Source of the DNA: Nocardioides marmoribigeumensis
GTDB lineage: Bacteria; Actinomycetota; Actinomycetes; Propionibacteriales; Nocardioidaceae
Direction of reading: 5' to 3'
DNA length: 64,000 nt
Assembly (NCBI RefSeq): GCF_031458325.1
Contig: NZ_JAVDYG010000001.1
Span: 3,224,001-3,288,000, forward strand
Shown: positions 34,304 to 43,363 of the stretch, piece by piece
Layout of the letters: each line of letters begins with the position of its first letter
How positions within the stretch are numbered: position 1 is the first letter of the stretch
Translations under genes and position numbers: made by a program
Notes under the pieces: generated by a model
Seen by the model: the letters and a program-made list of their open reading frames with translations, nothing else
Databases searched by the model: none
Told to the model about the DNA's origin: nothing

Positions 34304-35704
34304 ATGGAGCGGATGAGCGGGCTCGACGCGAGCTTCCTCTACGTCGAGTCGCCGACCCAGCTGATGACGATCGGGGTCGTCGCCCTGGTCGACCCGGGGT
34401 CGTTCGACCGGGCCGAGGGCGGCTACTCCTTCGAGCGGATGCGCGACCGGCTCGCCGAGCGGGTCGCGGAGATCCCGGTCCTGCTCCGCAAGCCGCGGCC
34501 CGTGCCGCTGGGCCTCGACCACCCGTTGTGGGTGGTCGACGAGGACTTCGACCTCGACCGGCACGTGCACCGGCTGGCCGTCCCGAGCCCTGCCGGGCTC
34601 GAGGAGGTCAGCGACATCGTCGGCCACATGTCCGGCATCCCGATGCCCCACGACCGTCCCCTGTGGGAGATGTGGTTCATCGAGGGGATGGCCGACGGGC
34701 GGGTGGCGATCTTCGCCAAGCTCCACCACTCGATGGTCGACGGCGTGGCCAGCGCCGACGTGATCGGCCAGCTCTGCGGCCTGGCGCCGACCGACGAGCA
34801 GGCCGCTCGCGAGGCGAGGGCCGAGCGGCAACCGACCGCCGCCGAGCTGCTCGGCCGGGGGCTGCTCAAGTCGCTGGCCCGGCCGGTCGGCATCGTCCGG
34901 CTGCTGCCCCACACGGTCACCGGCATCAGCCGCACGGTCCGCCGCGCCGCGTCGGGCACCACGATGGCCGCACCCTTCCGCGCTCCGCGGCTGCCGTTCA
35001 ACGGCGCGGTGACCGGCCATCGCACGGTGGCGCTGGCCGACCTGTCGCTGGAGGAGATGAAGGAGGTCCGCGCGCTCACCGGCGCGACCGTCAACGACGT
35101 GCTGCTCACGGTGTGCGGGGGCGCGCTGCGGCGCTACCTCGCCGAGCGTGACCTGCTCCCCGAGCAGACCCTGGTCGCCAACATCCCGGTCTCGGTGCGG
35201 GCGACCTCCGAACGCGCGACCGGCAGCAACAAGGTGAGCATCCTGTTCGTGCGGCTCGGCAGCCACGTCGAGGACCACCTCGAGCGGCTGATGACCGTGC
35301 ACAAGGACACCCGCTCGGCCAAGGAGCACTCGACCGCGCTCGGGCCCGACACGCTGCACGACTGGGCCGAGGTGGGGTCCAGCCCGCTGGTCGGCGTGGT
35401 GATGCGGTCCTACAGCAACCTGCGGCTGGCCGACCGGCACCGCGTGGTCCACAACCTGACCATCTCCAACATCCCCGGCCCACCTGGCCCGCTGACCTTC
35501 CTCGGCGGCCGGCTCGACGCCGTCTACCCGCTCGGGCCCGTGATGGACGGGGCCGGGCTCAACCTCACCGCGATGTCGCTCGACGGGACGCTCCACGTCG
35601 GCCTGCACGGCTGCCGGGAGCAGATCCCCGACGTGTGGTCCCTGGCCGGCCACGTCGGTCCCGTGATGGCCGAGCTGCTCGCGCAGGTCCGCAGCCGTGC
35701 TTGA
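34304..35704 (+). CDS. Wax ester synthase/acyl-CoA:diacylglycerol acyltransferase (WS/DGAT)
   Basis: A 466-residue bifunctional acyltransferase with the N-terminal MERMSGLDASFLYVE block and the catalytic HHxxxDG motif (His141-His142...Asp146-Gly147). Further family motifs are NDVLLTVCGGALRRYL and, near the C-terminus, the NIPGP/PLGP pair (TISNIPGP; YPLGPVMDGAGLNLT). It esterifies diacylglycerol or fatty alcohols with acyl-CoA at the membrane/lipid droplet interface to make triacylglycerol or wax esters for storage. GAGGAGG precedes the ATG. Neighbours are a tocopherol-cyclase-like protein and a protein-repair methyltransferase. Confidence 0.9.
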   Translation: MERMSGLDASFLYVESPTQLMTIGVVALVDPGSFDRAEGGYSFERMRDRLAERVAEIPVLLRKPRPVPLGLDHPLWVVDEDFDLDRHVHRLAVPSPAGLEEVSDIVGHMSGIPMPHDRPLWEMWFIEGMADGRVAIFAKLHHSMVDGVASADVIGQLCGLAPTDEQAAREARAERQPTAAELLGRGLLKSLARPVGIVRLLPHTVTGISRTVRRAASGTTMAAPFRAPRLPFNGAVTGHRTVALADLSLEEMKEVRALTGATVNDVLLTVCGGALRRYLAERDLLPEQTLVANIPVSVRATSERATGSNKVSILFVRLGSHVEDHLERLMTVHKDTRSAKEHSTALGPDTLHDWAEVGSSPLVGVVMRSYSNLRLADRHRVVHNLTISNIPGPPGPLTFLGGRLDAVYPLGPVMDGAGLNLTAMSLDGTLHVGLHGCREQIPDVWSLAGHVGPVMAELLAQVRSRA

Positions 35705-35713
35705 CTCGGAGGC

Positions 35714-36280
35714 ATGGGCCTGACCGACCCGGTCGAGGCTGCCTTCGCGGCCGTGCCGCGCGCGGACTTCCTGCCGCGGGCGCAGCGCTCCCACGCGTCG
35801 TACGACGGCCCGCTGGCGATCGGCCACGGGCAGACCTGCTCCCAGCCGAGCACGGTGGAGGCGATGCTGCGGCTGCTCGACGTCCACGCGGGTCACCGCG
35901 TCCTCGACGTGGGCAGCGGCTCGGGCTGGACGACGGCCCTGCTCGCCCACCTCGTCGGACCGACCGGACGGGTCGAGGGCGTCGAGGTCGTGCCCGAGCT
36001 GGCCCACACCGCGGCGGTCCGCCTCGCGCGCACGGGGATGACGTGGGCAACCGTGCACGGCGCCGTCCCGCACGTGCTCGGTCTGCCCGACCTCGCGCCG
36101 TACGACCGGGTGCTGGTCTCGGCCGATGGAGGCCGGATGCCGGCGGACCTGGTCGACCAGCTCGCCGTGCCGGGTCGGCTGGTGGCGCCCGTCGCCGGCC
36201 GGATGCTCGTGGTCGACCGCACCGAGGAGGACCTGGTCACCCAGGCCCACGGGCACTACCGGTTCGTGCCGCTGGTGTGA
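35714..36280 (+). CDS. pcm: Protein-L-isoaspartate O-methyltransferase
   Basis: At 188 residues, a PCMT-family enzyme: the substrate-binding region ends with GHGQTCSQPSTVEAML, AdoMet motif I is VLDVGSGSGWTTALL, followed by GRVEGVEVVPEL and a C-terminal PGRLVAPV strand. It methylates abnormal isoaspartyl residues to start protein repair, useful in stationary or starved cells. The ATG lies 9 nt after the WS/DGAT stop with CGGAGGC upstream, so it is part of the same operon. The usual length is 200-215 residues, so the protein is slightly short at the C-terminus. Confidence 0.82.
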   Translation: MGLTDPVEAAFAAVPRADFLPRAQRSHASYDGPLAIGHGQTCSQPSTVEAMLRLLDVHAGHRVLDVGSGSGWTTALLAHLVGPTGRVEGVEVVPELAHTAAVRLARTGMTWATVHGAVPHVLGLPDLAPYDRVLVSADGGRMPADLVDQLAVPGRLVAPVAGRMLVVDRTEEDLVTQAHGHYRFVPLV

Positions 36281-36301
36281 CGGCGGGTCTTTGGTCGTCC
36301 A

Positions 36302-36332
36302 GGTGCCAGGCACCAAGTCCCACTGCTACGTT
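36302..36332 (+). promoter_or_regulatory. Palindrome and -10 upstream of histidine kinase
   Basis: GGTGCC-A-GGCACC (36302-36314) is a perfect 6-bp-arm palindrome, further bracketed by TTGGT (36291) and ACCAA. TACGTT (36327-36332) fits TANNNT and ends 9 nt before the ATG, so the transcript leader would be only a few bases. The palindrome would lie near -30 and could be an operator. Confidence 0.4.
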
Positions 36333-36341
36333 GCCGAGGTC

Positions 36342-38495
36342 ATGGCCGTGATCCCCGCCGCCGGGCGCCGGACGCCCCACACAACGGCTCACCTCCTGGT
36401 CGCAGGGGCGGTGACGGTCGTCGCACTGGTGCTGCTCAGCCCCCTGTCCCTGTCGGTCCGGTCCGCGACCACCGGCATCGCACTGGTGGTGCTCGCGGTC
36501 GCCCTGGCCCACGGCACGTGGCGCAACGCCCGGGCCTGCACGGGCACCCGCCGGCTGGCCTGGCGGCTGTTCACCGCGGCCGCCGCCTCGGCGATCATCG
36601 GCAACGGCTGGGCCGCCGCGGTGGGGGCCGACCCGGTGTCCTCGCCCAGCGTCGTCTCGGACTGCTGGATCGCGCTGGGGCTCGCGCTCTCGGTGGGCGG
36701 CCTCCTTGCGCTGCGCGCGTCCGGCGTCCGCAGCGCGGAGAAGGCGCTGCTGGTGCTCGACGGCCTGGTCGCGGGCAGCGCGGTCCTGCTCATCACGACC
36801 ATCGCGGTCTACTCGCAGGTGCTGGACTCGCTCAGCGGGCCGTGGCTGCACCAGGTGATGACGCTGACCTTCCCGTTCCTCGACGTCGTGATGGTGACCG
36901 TCGCTGCGCTGCTGCTCACCGAGAATCGCACCCAGCCGGTCCTGCTGGGCCTCATCGGCGGCGGGTTCGCGCTCTACGCCATCGGCGACCTGGCGTTCGC
37001 CGCCCGCACCGCAGCCGGCTCCTCCTCGTTCGGCACCCCCTGGGACCTGGCCTGGATCGCGGGCTACGGGATGTTCCTGGTCGCGGTCTGGCGTCCCGAC
37101 GCCACGGTGACCCCGCCGGTCACGCAGACGGTGCGCACCCCCGTACGCCGGACCGTGCTGGTCTTCGGCCTGCTCGCCGGGGCCCTCGCCGTGGAGGTGA
37201 CGACGTCCGGCCCCGGGCTGGACGTGGTGCGCCAGCCGCTGTGGGTCCTCCTCGCCGCGGCCGTCGGGGCGAGGCAGACGCTGCTCACCGCCGACAACGC
37301 CGGCCTCCGCGCGGGGCTCGAGCGACGGGTGCAGGAGCAGACCGCCGACCTGCGCCGCATGGCCCGCCAGACCGAGGCCCTGGTCACCTCCGTCGCCGAC
37401 GGCATCTACGGCGTGGGCCACGACGGGCTGGTCTCCTTCGTCAACCCGGCCGCCGCCGCGACGCTGGGCTACTCCGTGGAGGACCTGTTGGGCAGGGACC
37501 CGCACGACACCTTCCACGCCCCGCAGGCGGACGGCACGCCCTACCCCAAGGAGACGTGCTACGTCGCCCAGGCGATGCAGGACAACGCGACGGTCTCGGC
37601 GGAGGCCGACCGCTACCTCCGCGCCGACGGCACGGTGATCCCGGTCGAGGTGACCGCGAGTCCGCTGCGCGACGAGGCCGGGGTGCGCGGCGCGGTGGTG
37701 GCCTTCCGCGACACGACCGAGCGGCACGAGGTCGAGCGCATGAAGCACGAGTTCCTCTCGGTGGTCAGCCACGAGCTGAGGACCCCGCTCACCTCGATCA
37801 GGGGGTCCCTGGGGCTGCTCAGCGGCGGCGGCATCCTCGAGCTCAACCCGGCGGCCGAGCGCATGCTCACCATCGCGGTCGACGGCACCGAGCGGCTGGG
37901 GCGCCTGATCAACGACATCCTCGACATCGAGCGGATCGAGTCCGGACGGCTGTCGATGGAGCTCTCGTCGTACGCCGCGGCCGAGCTGGTGCAGCGCTGC
38001 CTGGACGAGCTGGCCGGGCTGACCGCCTCGAGCGGCGTCGTGGTGCGAGCCGCGCAGGTCGGCGGCTGGGTCCTCGCCGACGCCGACCGGGTCGTGCAGT
38101 GCCTGGCCAACCTGGTGGGCAACGCGGTGAAGTTCTCCCCTGCCGGCGCCGAGGTGGAGGTCTCCGCGGGCCCCGACCCGGCGGACCCGTCGCGGGTCCT
38201 GTTCGCGGTGGCCGACCACGGCCGCGGGATCCCCGAGGACAAGCTCGAGACCGTCTTCCAGCCCTTCGAGCAGGTGGACAGCTCCGACTCCCGGGACCAC
38301 GGCGGCACCGGCCTCGGCCTGGCGATCACCCGCCAGATCGTGGAGGCCCACGGCGGGCGCGTCTGGGCCACCAGCGTGCTCGGCGTCGGCACCACGATGC
38401 GCTTCACCCTCACCCGGACCACACCTCGCCCCCACCCCCCCACCCCCACTGGAGAACCGCATGATCGGACGACAAGCCCTCGCTCCCGAGCGTGA
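36342..38495 (+). CDS. Multi-pass membrane PAS sensor histidine kinase
   Basis: A 717-residue kinase. Residues ~15-310 hold about eight to nine hydrophobic segments forming an integral-membrane sensor region without a large extracellular loop. A coiled linker leads to a PAS domain (~345-460; DGIYGVGHDGLVSFVNPAA), then HisKA with the phospho-acceptor His477 in SVVSHELRTPLTS and an HATPase with GNAVKFSPAG, DHGRGIPEDKL and HGGTGLGLAI. Its gene overlaps that of a pyruvoyl-dependent arginine decarboxylase by 35 nt, and a single-domain receiver is encoded at the end of the run. The kinase and receiver are therefore likely partners, and the sensed signal may relate to arginine or agmatine (inference). 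Confidence 0.86.
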   Translation: MAVIPAAGRRTPHTTAHLLVAGAVTVVALVLLSPLSLSVRSATTGIALVVLAVALAHGTWRNARACTGTRRLAWRLFTAAAASAIIGNGWAAAVGADPVSSPSVVSDCWIALGLALSVGGLLALRASGVRSAEKALLVLDGLVAGSAVLLITTIAVYSQVLDSLSGPWLHQVMTLTFPFLDVVMVTVAALLLTENRTQPVLLGLIGGGFALYAIGDLAFAARTAAGSSSFGTPWDLAWIAGYGMFLVAVWRPDATVTPPVTQTVRTPVRRTVLVFGLLAGALAVEVTTSGPGLDVVRQPLWVLLAAAVGARQTLLTADNAGLRAGLERRVQEQTADLRRMARQTEALVTSVADGIYGVGHDGLVSFVNPAAAATLGYSVEDLLGRDPHDTFHAPQADGTPYPKETCYVAQAMQDNATVSAEADRYLRADGTVIPVEVTASPLRDEAGVRGAVVAFRDTTERHEVERMKHEFLSVVSHELRTPLTSIRGSLGLLSGGGILELNPAAERMLTIAVDGTERLGRLINDILDIERIESGRLSMELSSYAAAELVQRCLDELAGLTASSGVVVRAAQVGGWVLADADRVVQCLANLVGNAVKFSPAGAEVEVSAGPDPADPSRVLFAVADHGRGIPEDKLETVFQPFEQVDSSDSRDHGGTGLGLAITRQIVEAHGGRVWATSVLGVGTTMRFTLTRTTPRPHPPTPTGEPHDRTTSPRSRA

Positions 38496-39018
38496 CCCCC
38501 TGCTGCGACGCGCGTCCAGCCCGCTGCCGATCGGCCTCCGGTCCGCGGCGGGGCACGGTCGCACGCTGCTCTCGGCCTTCGACGCGGCCCTGCTGGGCGC
38601 CGGGGTCGCCAACTACAACCTGGTCCGCCTGTCGTCGGTGATCCCGCAGCAGGCCGTGATCCGGCACGAGCCCGGCCCGGTGCCAGGTGAGCACGGCGAC
38701 CGGCTCTACTGCGTCTACGCCGCGGCGTACGCCGAGCACCCCGGCGAGTCCGCCTGGGCAGGCATCGGCTGGGTGCGCGACGAGACCGGCCGCGGCCTGT
38801 TCGTCGAGCACGAGACCGCCAGCGAGGAGTCGCTGCTCGAGCAGCTCCACCTCAGCCTCGAGGACATGAACCGCAGCCGTGGCGGCCACTACGGTCCGGT
38901 GGAGACGCTGGTGACCTCCGCCCACTACGAGGACCGGCCCGCGTGCGCCCTCGTCCTCGCCAGCTATGCCGTCGCGTCGTGGGACGAGCCCGGCGCCTCG
39001 ACGAGGAGCGCCTCATGA
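38461..39018 (+). CDS. Pyruvoyl-dependent arginine decarboxylase
   Basis: A 185-residue proenzyme of the PvlArgDC family. The self-cleavage site is Ser58-Ser59 in NYNLVRLSSVIPQQ; cleavage would turn Ser59 into the pyruvoyl cofactor of the alpha chain. The conserved Asn before the site (N-x-N-L) and the catalytic Glu in FVEHETAS (equivalent to Glu109 of the Methanocaldococcus enzyme, by eye) are present. It would convert arginine to agmatine and CO2, usually as (alpha-beta)3 trimers. The ATG at 38461 has CTGGAGAACCGC upstream and lies inside the kinase gene; its stop overlaps the next gene by 4 nt. This enzyme type is best known from archaea and chlamydiae, so its kinase/receiver context is notable. 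Confidence 0.82.
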   Translation: MIGRQALAPERDPLLRRASSPLPIGLRSAAGHGRTLLSAFDAALLGAGVANYNLVRLSSVIPQQAVIRHEPGPVPGEHGDRLYCVYAAAYAEHPGESAWAGIGWVRDETGRGLFVEHETASEESLLEQLHLSLEDMNRSRGGHYGPVETLVTSAHYEDRPACALVLASYAVASWDEPGASTRSAS

Positions 39019-39656
39019 CCGACCCCAGGACCACCGTCCCGCCGACGACCCCGGCCCAGCGCCAGGGGAGCACGCGCATCACCGTCGAGCCCGTCATCGA
39101 GGCCGAGGACATCGAGCGCTTCTACGGGCTCTACCTCGACGCGTTCGGCCCGCTGCGCACGATGGCGGTCGCCCGCCACGTCCTGCACGAGGAGGAGTTC
39201 CTCGACGAGATGGTCAACCCCCTGATCGACAAGTACGTCGCGTGGGGGGCGGACGGGCAGGCCATCGCCCTGGCCACGGTGACCCGGCACCTCAGCACGG
39301 TGCCGTGGATCAGCCCGGAGTACTTCGCCCACCACTACCCCGAGCAGACCGAGCGCGGTGCGGTGTTCTACCTCGGCTTCATCCTCGCCGCGCCGGGCCG
39401 GCAGCGGCAGCGGATGTTCAGCGAGATCTCCCGCGCCGTCATCTCCCGCGTGGCGGCAGCGCGCGGGGTCTGCGGCTGGGACGTCTGCGGCTTCAACGAC
39501 CAGGTGGTGGGGCTGAGCCGCGTGGTCGAGGCGGTGTCGCAGGACATCTCCCCGGTGCAGGTCGAGGTGCTCGACACCCAGACCTACTACTGCGGCGTCC
39601 CCGAGGCCAGCCGCAATCTGACCAAACTGCCACGAATGCGACAGGACGAGGCCTAG
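39015..39656 (+). CDS. GNAT-like protein of unknown substrate
   Basis: A 213-residue soluble protein that looks like a GNAT acyltransferase: an N-terminal strand-helix (ITVEPVIEAEDIERFYGLYLDAF), a central strand with FYLGFILAAPGRQRQRM, where acetyl-CoA-binding GNATs have a V-x-P-x-x-R/Q-x-x-G/R motif, and a helix-strand end with CGFND. The assignment rests on pattern only. It starts with ATG overlapping the decarboxylase stop (ATGA). Acetylation of agmatine or another amine is an attractive but unproven role. Confidence 0.5.
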   Translation: MTDPRTTVPPTTPAQRQGSTRITVEPVIEAEDIERFYGLYLDAFGPLRTMAVARHVLHEEEFLDEMVNPLIDKYVAWGADGQAIALATVTRHLSTVPWISPEYFAHHYPEQTERGAVFYLGFILAAPGRQRQRMFSEISRAVISRVAAARGVCGWDVCGFNDQVVGLSRVVEAVSQDISPVQVEVLDTQTYYCGVPEASRNLTKLPRMRQDEA

Positions 39657-39659
39657 CCT
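39654..39659 (+). promoter_or_regulatory. Possible internal promoter (-10 TAGCCT) for the receiver gene
   Basis: TAGCCT fits TANNNT and includes the TAG stop of the GNAT-like gene. It would give a ~25-nt leader with GGGAG 6 nt before the ATG at 39692, allowing the receiver to be expressed apart from the upstream genes. Confidence 0.35.
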
Positions 39660-39691
39660 GGGGGCGTCACGTGTCCAGTGGGGAGCCTCAG

Positions 39692-40078
39692 ATGACCAGT
39701 CGCATGGTGCTCGTCGTCGACGACGACGACTCCGTGCGCGAGATCACCCAGCTCAGCCTGGAGGCGGTCGCCGGCTGGCAGGTCCGCGCCGCGGGCAGCG
39801 GCTCGCGCGCGCTCGAGATGCTGCGCGAGCGGCGGCCCGAGGTGGTCCTGCTCGACGTGATGATGCCCGGCATGGACGGGCCCACGACGTTCCGAGCCAT
39901 GCAGGCCGACCCCGAGCTCCGCGACGTGCCGGTCGTCCTGCTCACCGCCAAGGTGCGGATGGGGAGCGTCCAGCCCTGGGACGACCTCGGCGTCGCCGGG
40001 GTCATCGCCAAGCCGTTCGACCCGATGTCGCTGGCCCACGAGGTCTCGGCCCTGGTCGGGTGGGACGCGGCCGGCTGA
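39692..40078 (+). CDS. Single-domain (CheY-like) response regulator
   Basis: A 128-residue receiver without output domain. Acidic residues Asp10-Asp13, phospho-acceptor Asp55 in VVLLDVMMPG, Thr in VVLLTAK and Lys in IAKPFDP complete the active site. It probably accepts phosphate from the PAS kinase encoded at 36342 and acts through protein contacts. The ATG has GGGAG upstream. It lies 35 nt after the GNAT-like gene in the same direction, and 21 nt from the convergent IcmF gene end. Confidence 0.88.
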   Translation: MTSRMVLVVDDDDSVREITQLSLEAVAGWQVRAAGSGSRALEMLRERRPEVVLLDVMMPGMDGPTTFRAMQADPELRDVPVVLLTAKVRMGSVQPWDDLGVAGVIAKPFDPMSLAHEVSALVGWDAAG

Positions 40079-40099
40079 GCGGCGGCCCCGTCACCCCAC

Positions 40100-43000
40100 C
40101 TAGACGTTGCGGCGGTACTGCCCGCCGACCTCGAAGAACGCCTCGGTCACCTGGCCCAGCGAGCACACCCTCGCAGCGTCCATGAGGGCGGCGAAGACGT
40201 TGTCGCCCGAGGTCGCGGCGTCCTTGAGGCGCGCGAGCGCCGCCTCGGCCTCGGGGCGGTGCGCCTCCTGGAAGCCCTGCACGCGGCGCAGCTGGGACTC
40301 CTTCTCGTCCTCGGTGGCGCGGGCGAGCTCGAGCTCCTGGGGCTGGGCGTCGGCCGCGGACTCCTTGACGAAGGTGTTGACCCCGACGATCGGCAGCGAG
40401 CCGTCGTGCTTGCGGTGCTCGTAGAGCATGGACTCGTCCTGGATGCGGCCGCGCTGGTAGCCGGTCTCCATCGCGCCGAGCACGCCGCCGCGCTCGTTGA
40501 TCGCGTCGAACTCGCGCAGCACGGCCGCCTCGACGAGGTCGGTGAGCTCGTCGATCACGAACGACCCCTGGAGCGGGTTCTCGTTCATCGCCAGGCCCCA
40601 CTCGCGGTTGATGATCAGCTGGATCGCCAGCGCGCGCCGCACGGACTCGGTGGTCGGGGTGGTGACCGCCTCGTCGTAGGCGTTGGTGTGCAGCGAGTTG
40701 GCGTTGTCGTAGATCGCGATCAGCGCCTGCAAGGTCGTGCGGATGTCGTTGAAGTCCATCTCCTGCGCGTGCAGCGAGCGGCCCGAGGTCTGGACGTGGT
40801 ACTTCAGCTTCTGCGAGCGCTCGTTGGCGCCGTACTTGTCGCGCATCGTGATCGCCCAGATCCGGCGGGCGACGCGGCCCAGGACGGAGTACTCCGGGTC
40901 CATGCCGTTGGAGAAGAAGAACGACAGGTTGGGCGCGAAGTCGTCGATGTGCATGCCGCGCGCGAGGTAGGCCTCGACGTAGGTGAAGCCGTTGGCGAGG
41001 GTGAACGCGAGCTGGCTGATCGGGTTGGCCCCGGCCTCGGCGATGTGGTAGCCGGAGATCGACACGGAGTAGAAGTTGCGCACCCCGTGCTGGATGAACC
41101 ACTCCTGGATGTCGGCCATCATCCGCAGCGAGAACTCCGTGGAGAACAGGCAGGTGTTCTGCCCCTGGTCCTCCTTGAGGATGTCGGCCTGCACGGTGCC
41201 GCGGACGGTGGCCAGGCCCTCGGCGGCGAGCGCGGCGCGCTCGTCGGCGGTGGGCTCGCGGCCCTCGAGCTCGCGGAACTTCTCGACCTGCTGGTCGGCG
41301 ACGGTGTTGAGGAAGAAGGCCAGGATCGTCGGCGCCGGGCCGTTGATCGTCATCGAGACGCTCGTCGTCGGCGCGACCAGGTCGAAGCCGTCGTAGAGCT
41401 CGCGCATGTCGTCGAGCGTGGCGATCGAGACGCCCGAGGTGCCGACCTTGCCGTAGATGTCGGGGCGCAGGTCGGGGTCGCGACCGTAGAGCGTCACGGA
41501 GTCGAACGCGGTCGAGAGCCGGGTGGCGGGCTGGCCCTCGGAGAGCAGCTTGAACCGGCGGTTGGTGCGGAACGCGTCGCCCTCGCCGGCGAACATGCGC
41601 GCGGGGTCCTCGTTGTCGCGCTTGAAGGGGAACACCCCGGCGGTGAAGGGGAAGTAGCCCGGGAGGTTCTCGCGGCGCAGGAACGACACCAGCTCGCCGT
41701 GGTCGCGGTAGCGCGGCAGTGAGACCCGCGGGATCTTGTTGCCCGACAGGGACTCGCGGGTCAGCCGGGTGTGGATCTCGCGGTCCCGCACGACGACGAC
41801 CTGCTCGTCGCCGGAGTAGGACTCCACGACCTCGGCCCACCCGTCCAGCTGGCGGCGTACGGCGGACGGGAGCGCCTCGCGCGCCTCCTCCGCCAGGGGA
41901 CGTGCCTCGGACACCTCCTCGGCCACCAGCGCCAGCCGCTGCGCGCGGGCAGCCGCCTGCGCCAGCCGCTCGGTCTCGGCGTGGTAGGCGCGCACGGTGT
42001 CGGTGATCTCGGAGAGGTAGCGCACCCGCTCCGGCGGCACGACCTGCTGGATGCGCGTGGAGAACCGCGTCTCCACGACCGGCAGCGTGCCCTCCGCGAC
42101 GCCGAGCCCCTTGGTGGCGAGGAGGTCGCGCAGGTGCTGGTAGAGCGCGGTGACGCCGTCGTCGTTGAACGTCGCCGCGGACGTGCCGAAGACCGGCATG
42201 TCGGCCGGCTGCTTGCCGAAGGCCCCCTGGTTGCGGACCAGCTGGCGGCCGACGTCGCGCAGCGCGTCCTTGGCCCCGCGACGCTCGAACTTGTTGATCG
42301 CCACCGCGTCGGCGAAGTCGAGCATGTCGATCTTCTCCAGCTGGGAGGCCGCGCCGAACTCCGGCGTCATGACGTAGAGCGAGACGTCGACGTGCGGCAC
42401 GATCGCGGCGTCGCCCTGGCCGATGCCGGGGGTCTCGACCACGACCAGGTCGTGGCCGGCCTTGAGGATCGCGATGACGTCGTCGAGGCACTCCGGCACC
42501 TCGTGGGCGCCGCGGGTGGCCAGGGAGCGGAAGAAGACGCGGTCGCCGTCCAGCGAGTTCATCCGGATGCGGTCGCCCAGCAGGGCGCCGCCGCCCTTGC
42601 GCCGGGTCGGGTCGATCGCGACGACGGCGACCCGCAGCTTGTCCTGCTGGTCCACCCGCAGCCGGCGGACCAGCTCGTCGGTCAGCGAGGACTTGCCGGA
42701 CCCGCCGGTGCCGGTGATGCCGAGCACGGGGGCCTCGCGACCCCCGGACGCCTCGCGCACCCGGGTCAGGAACGCCTCGTCGAGCGACCCGCTCTGGGCG
42801 CCGCTCAGCGCGCGGGCCGTCGCGACCCGGTCGCCGGCCAGGACCGCCTCGACGTCGGCGGTGCCGACCTGCCAGACGTCGGTGTCGCACTCCTCGACGA
42901 TCGTGTTGACCATCCGCACCAGCCCGAGACGCTGGCCGTCCTCGGGGGAGAAGATCTTCACCCCGTGCTCGGCCAGCCGCGCGATCTCGGCCGGCACGAT

Positions 43001-43363
43001 GACGCCGCCCCCGCCGCCGTACACCCGGACGTGGCCGAGGCCGCGCTCGCGCAGGGAGTCGACGAGGTACTCGAAGTACTCCACGTGACCGCCCTGGTAG
43101 GACGAGACCGCCACCGCCTGGGCGTCCTCCTCGACCACCGCGTCGACGACCTCGCTCACCGCGCGGTTGTGGCCGAGGTGGATCACCTCGGCGCCCTGGC
43201 TCTGCAGGATCCGCCGCATGATGTTGATCGAGGCGTCGTGCCCGTCGAACAGGCTCGAGGCCGTCACCACCCGCACGGGGTGGGTCGGGACGTGCAGCTG
43301 GGGAGGGGTGGGGGAGTCGGCCACGGAGGCACCTCGGGTCATCACGAAGAAATAGTTGGACAT
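40100..43363 (-). CDS. icmF: Fused isobutyryl-CoA mutase (IcmF) with G-protein chaperone
   Basis: A 1087-residue adenosylcobalamin enzyme. The B12-binding domain comes first (residues ~30-165; SSLFDGHDASINIMRRIL with the cobalt-ligand His, and SYQGGHVEYF). A MeaB-type GTPase chaperone follows (~212-420; P-loop GITGTGGSGKSS, then ETPGIGQGDAAI and NKFERRG). The acyl-CoA mutase barrel occupies ~540-1085 (SISGYHIAEAGANPISQLAF, YGANERSQKLKYHVQTSGRSL). This order is specific to IcmF, which interconverts isobutyryl-CoA and n-butyryl-CoA, with side activity on isovaleryl/pivalyl-CoA in some strains. It links branched-chain amino acid or acyl-CoA breakdown to beta-oxidation. A palindrome overlaps the promoter. 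A second ATG at 43342 is an alternative start. Confidence 0.9.
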   Translation of the reverse strand: MSNYFFVMTRGASVADSPTPPQLHVPTHPVRVVTASSLFDGHDASINIMRRILQSQGAEVIHLGHNRAVSEVVDAVVEEDAQAVAVSSYQGGHVEYFEYLVDSLRERGLGHVRVYGGGGGVIVPAEIARLAEHGVKIFSPEDGQRLGLVRMVNTIVEECDTDVWQVGTADVEAVLAGDRVATARALSGAQSGSLDEAFLTRVREASGGREAPVLGITGTGGSGKSSLTDELVRRLRVDQQDKLRVAVVAIDPTRRKGGGALLGDRIRMNSLDGDRVFFRSLATRGAHEVPECLDDVIAILKAGHDLVVVETPGIGQGDAAIVPHVDVSLYVMTPEFGAASQLEKIDMLDFADAVAINKFERRGAKDALRDVGRQLVRNQGAFGKQPADMPVFGTSAATFNDDGVTALYQHLRDLLATKGLGVAEGTLPVVETRFSTRIQQVVPPERVRYLSEITDTVRAYHAETERLAQAAARAQRLALVAEEVSEARPLAEEAREALPSAVRRQLDGWAEVVESYSGDEQVVVVRDREIHTRLTRESLSGNKIPRVSLPRYRDHGELVSFLRRENLPGYFPFTAGVFPFKRDNEDPARMFAGEGDAFRTNRRFKLLSEGQPATRLSTAFDSVTLYGRDPDLRPDIYGKVGTSGVSIATLDDMRELYDGFDLVAPTTSVSMTINGPAPTILAFFLNTVADQQVEKFRELEGREPTADERAALAAEGLATVRGTVQADILKEDQGQNTCLFSTEFSLRMMADIQEWFIQHGVRNFYSVSISGYHIAEAGANPISQLAFTLANGFTYVEAYLARGMHIDDFAPNLSFFFSNGMDPEYSVLGRVARRIWAITMRDKYGANERSQKLKYHVQTSGRSLHAQEMDFNDIRTTLQALIAIYDNANSLHTNAYDEAVTTPTTESVRRALAIQLIINREWGLAMNENPLQGSFVIDELTDLVEAAVLREFDAINERGGVLGAMETGYQRGRIQDESMLYEHRKHDGSLPIVGVNTFVKESAADAQPQELELARATEDEKESQLRRVQGFQEAHRPEAEAALARLKDAATSGDNVFAALMDAARVCSLGQVTEAFFEVGGQYRRNV

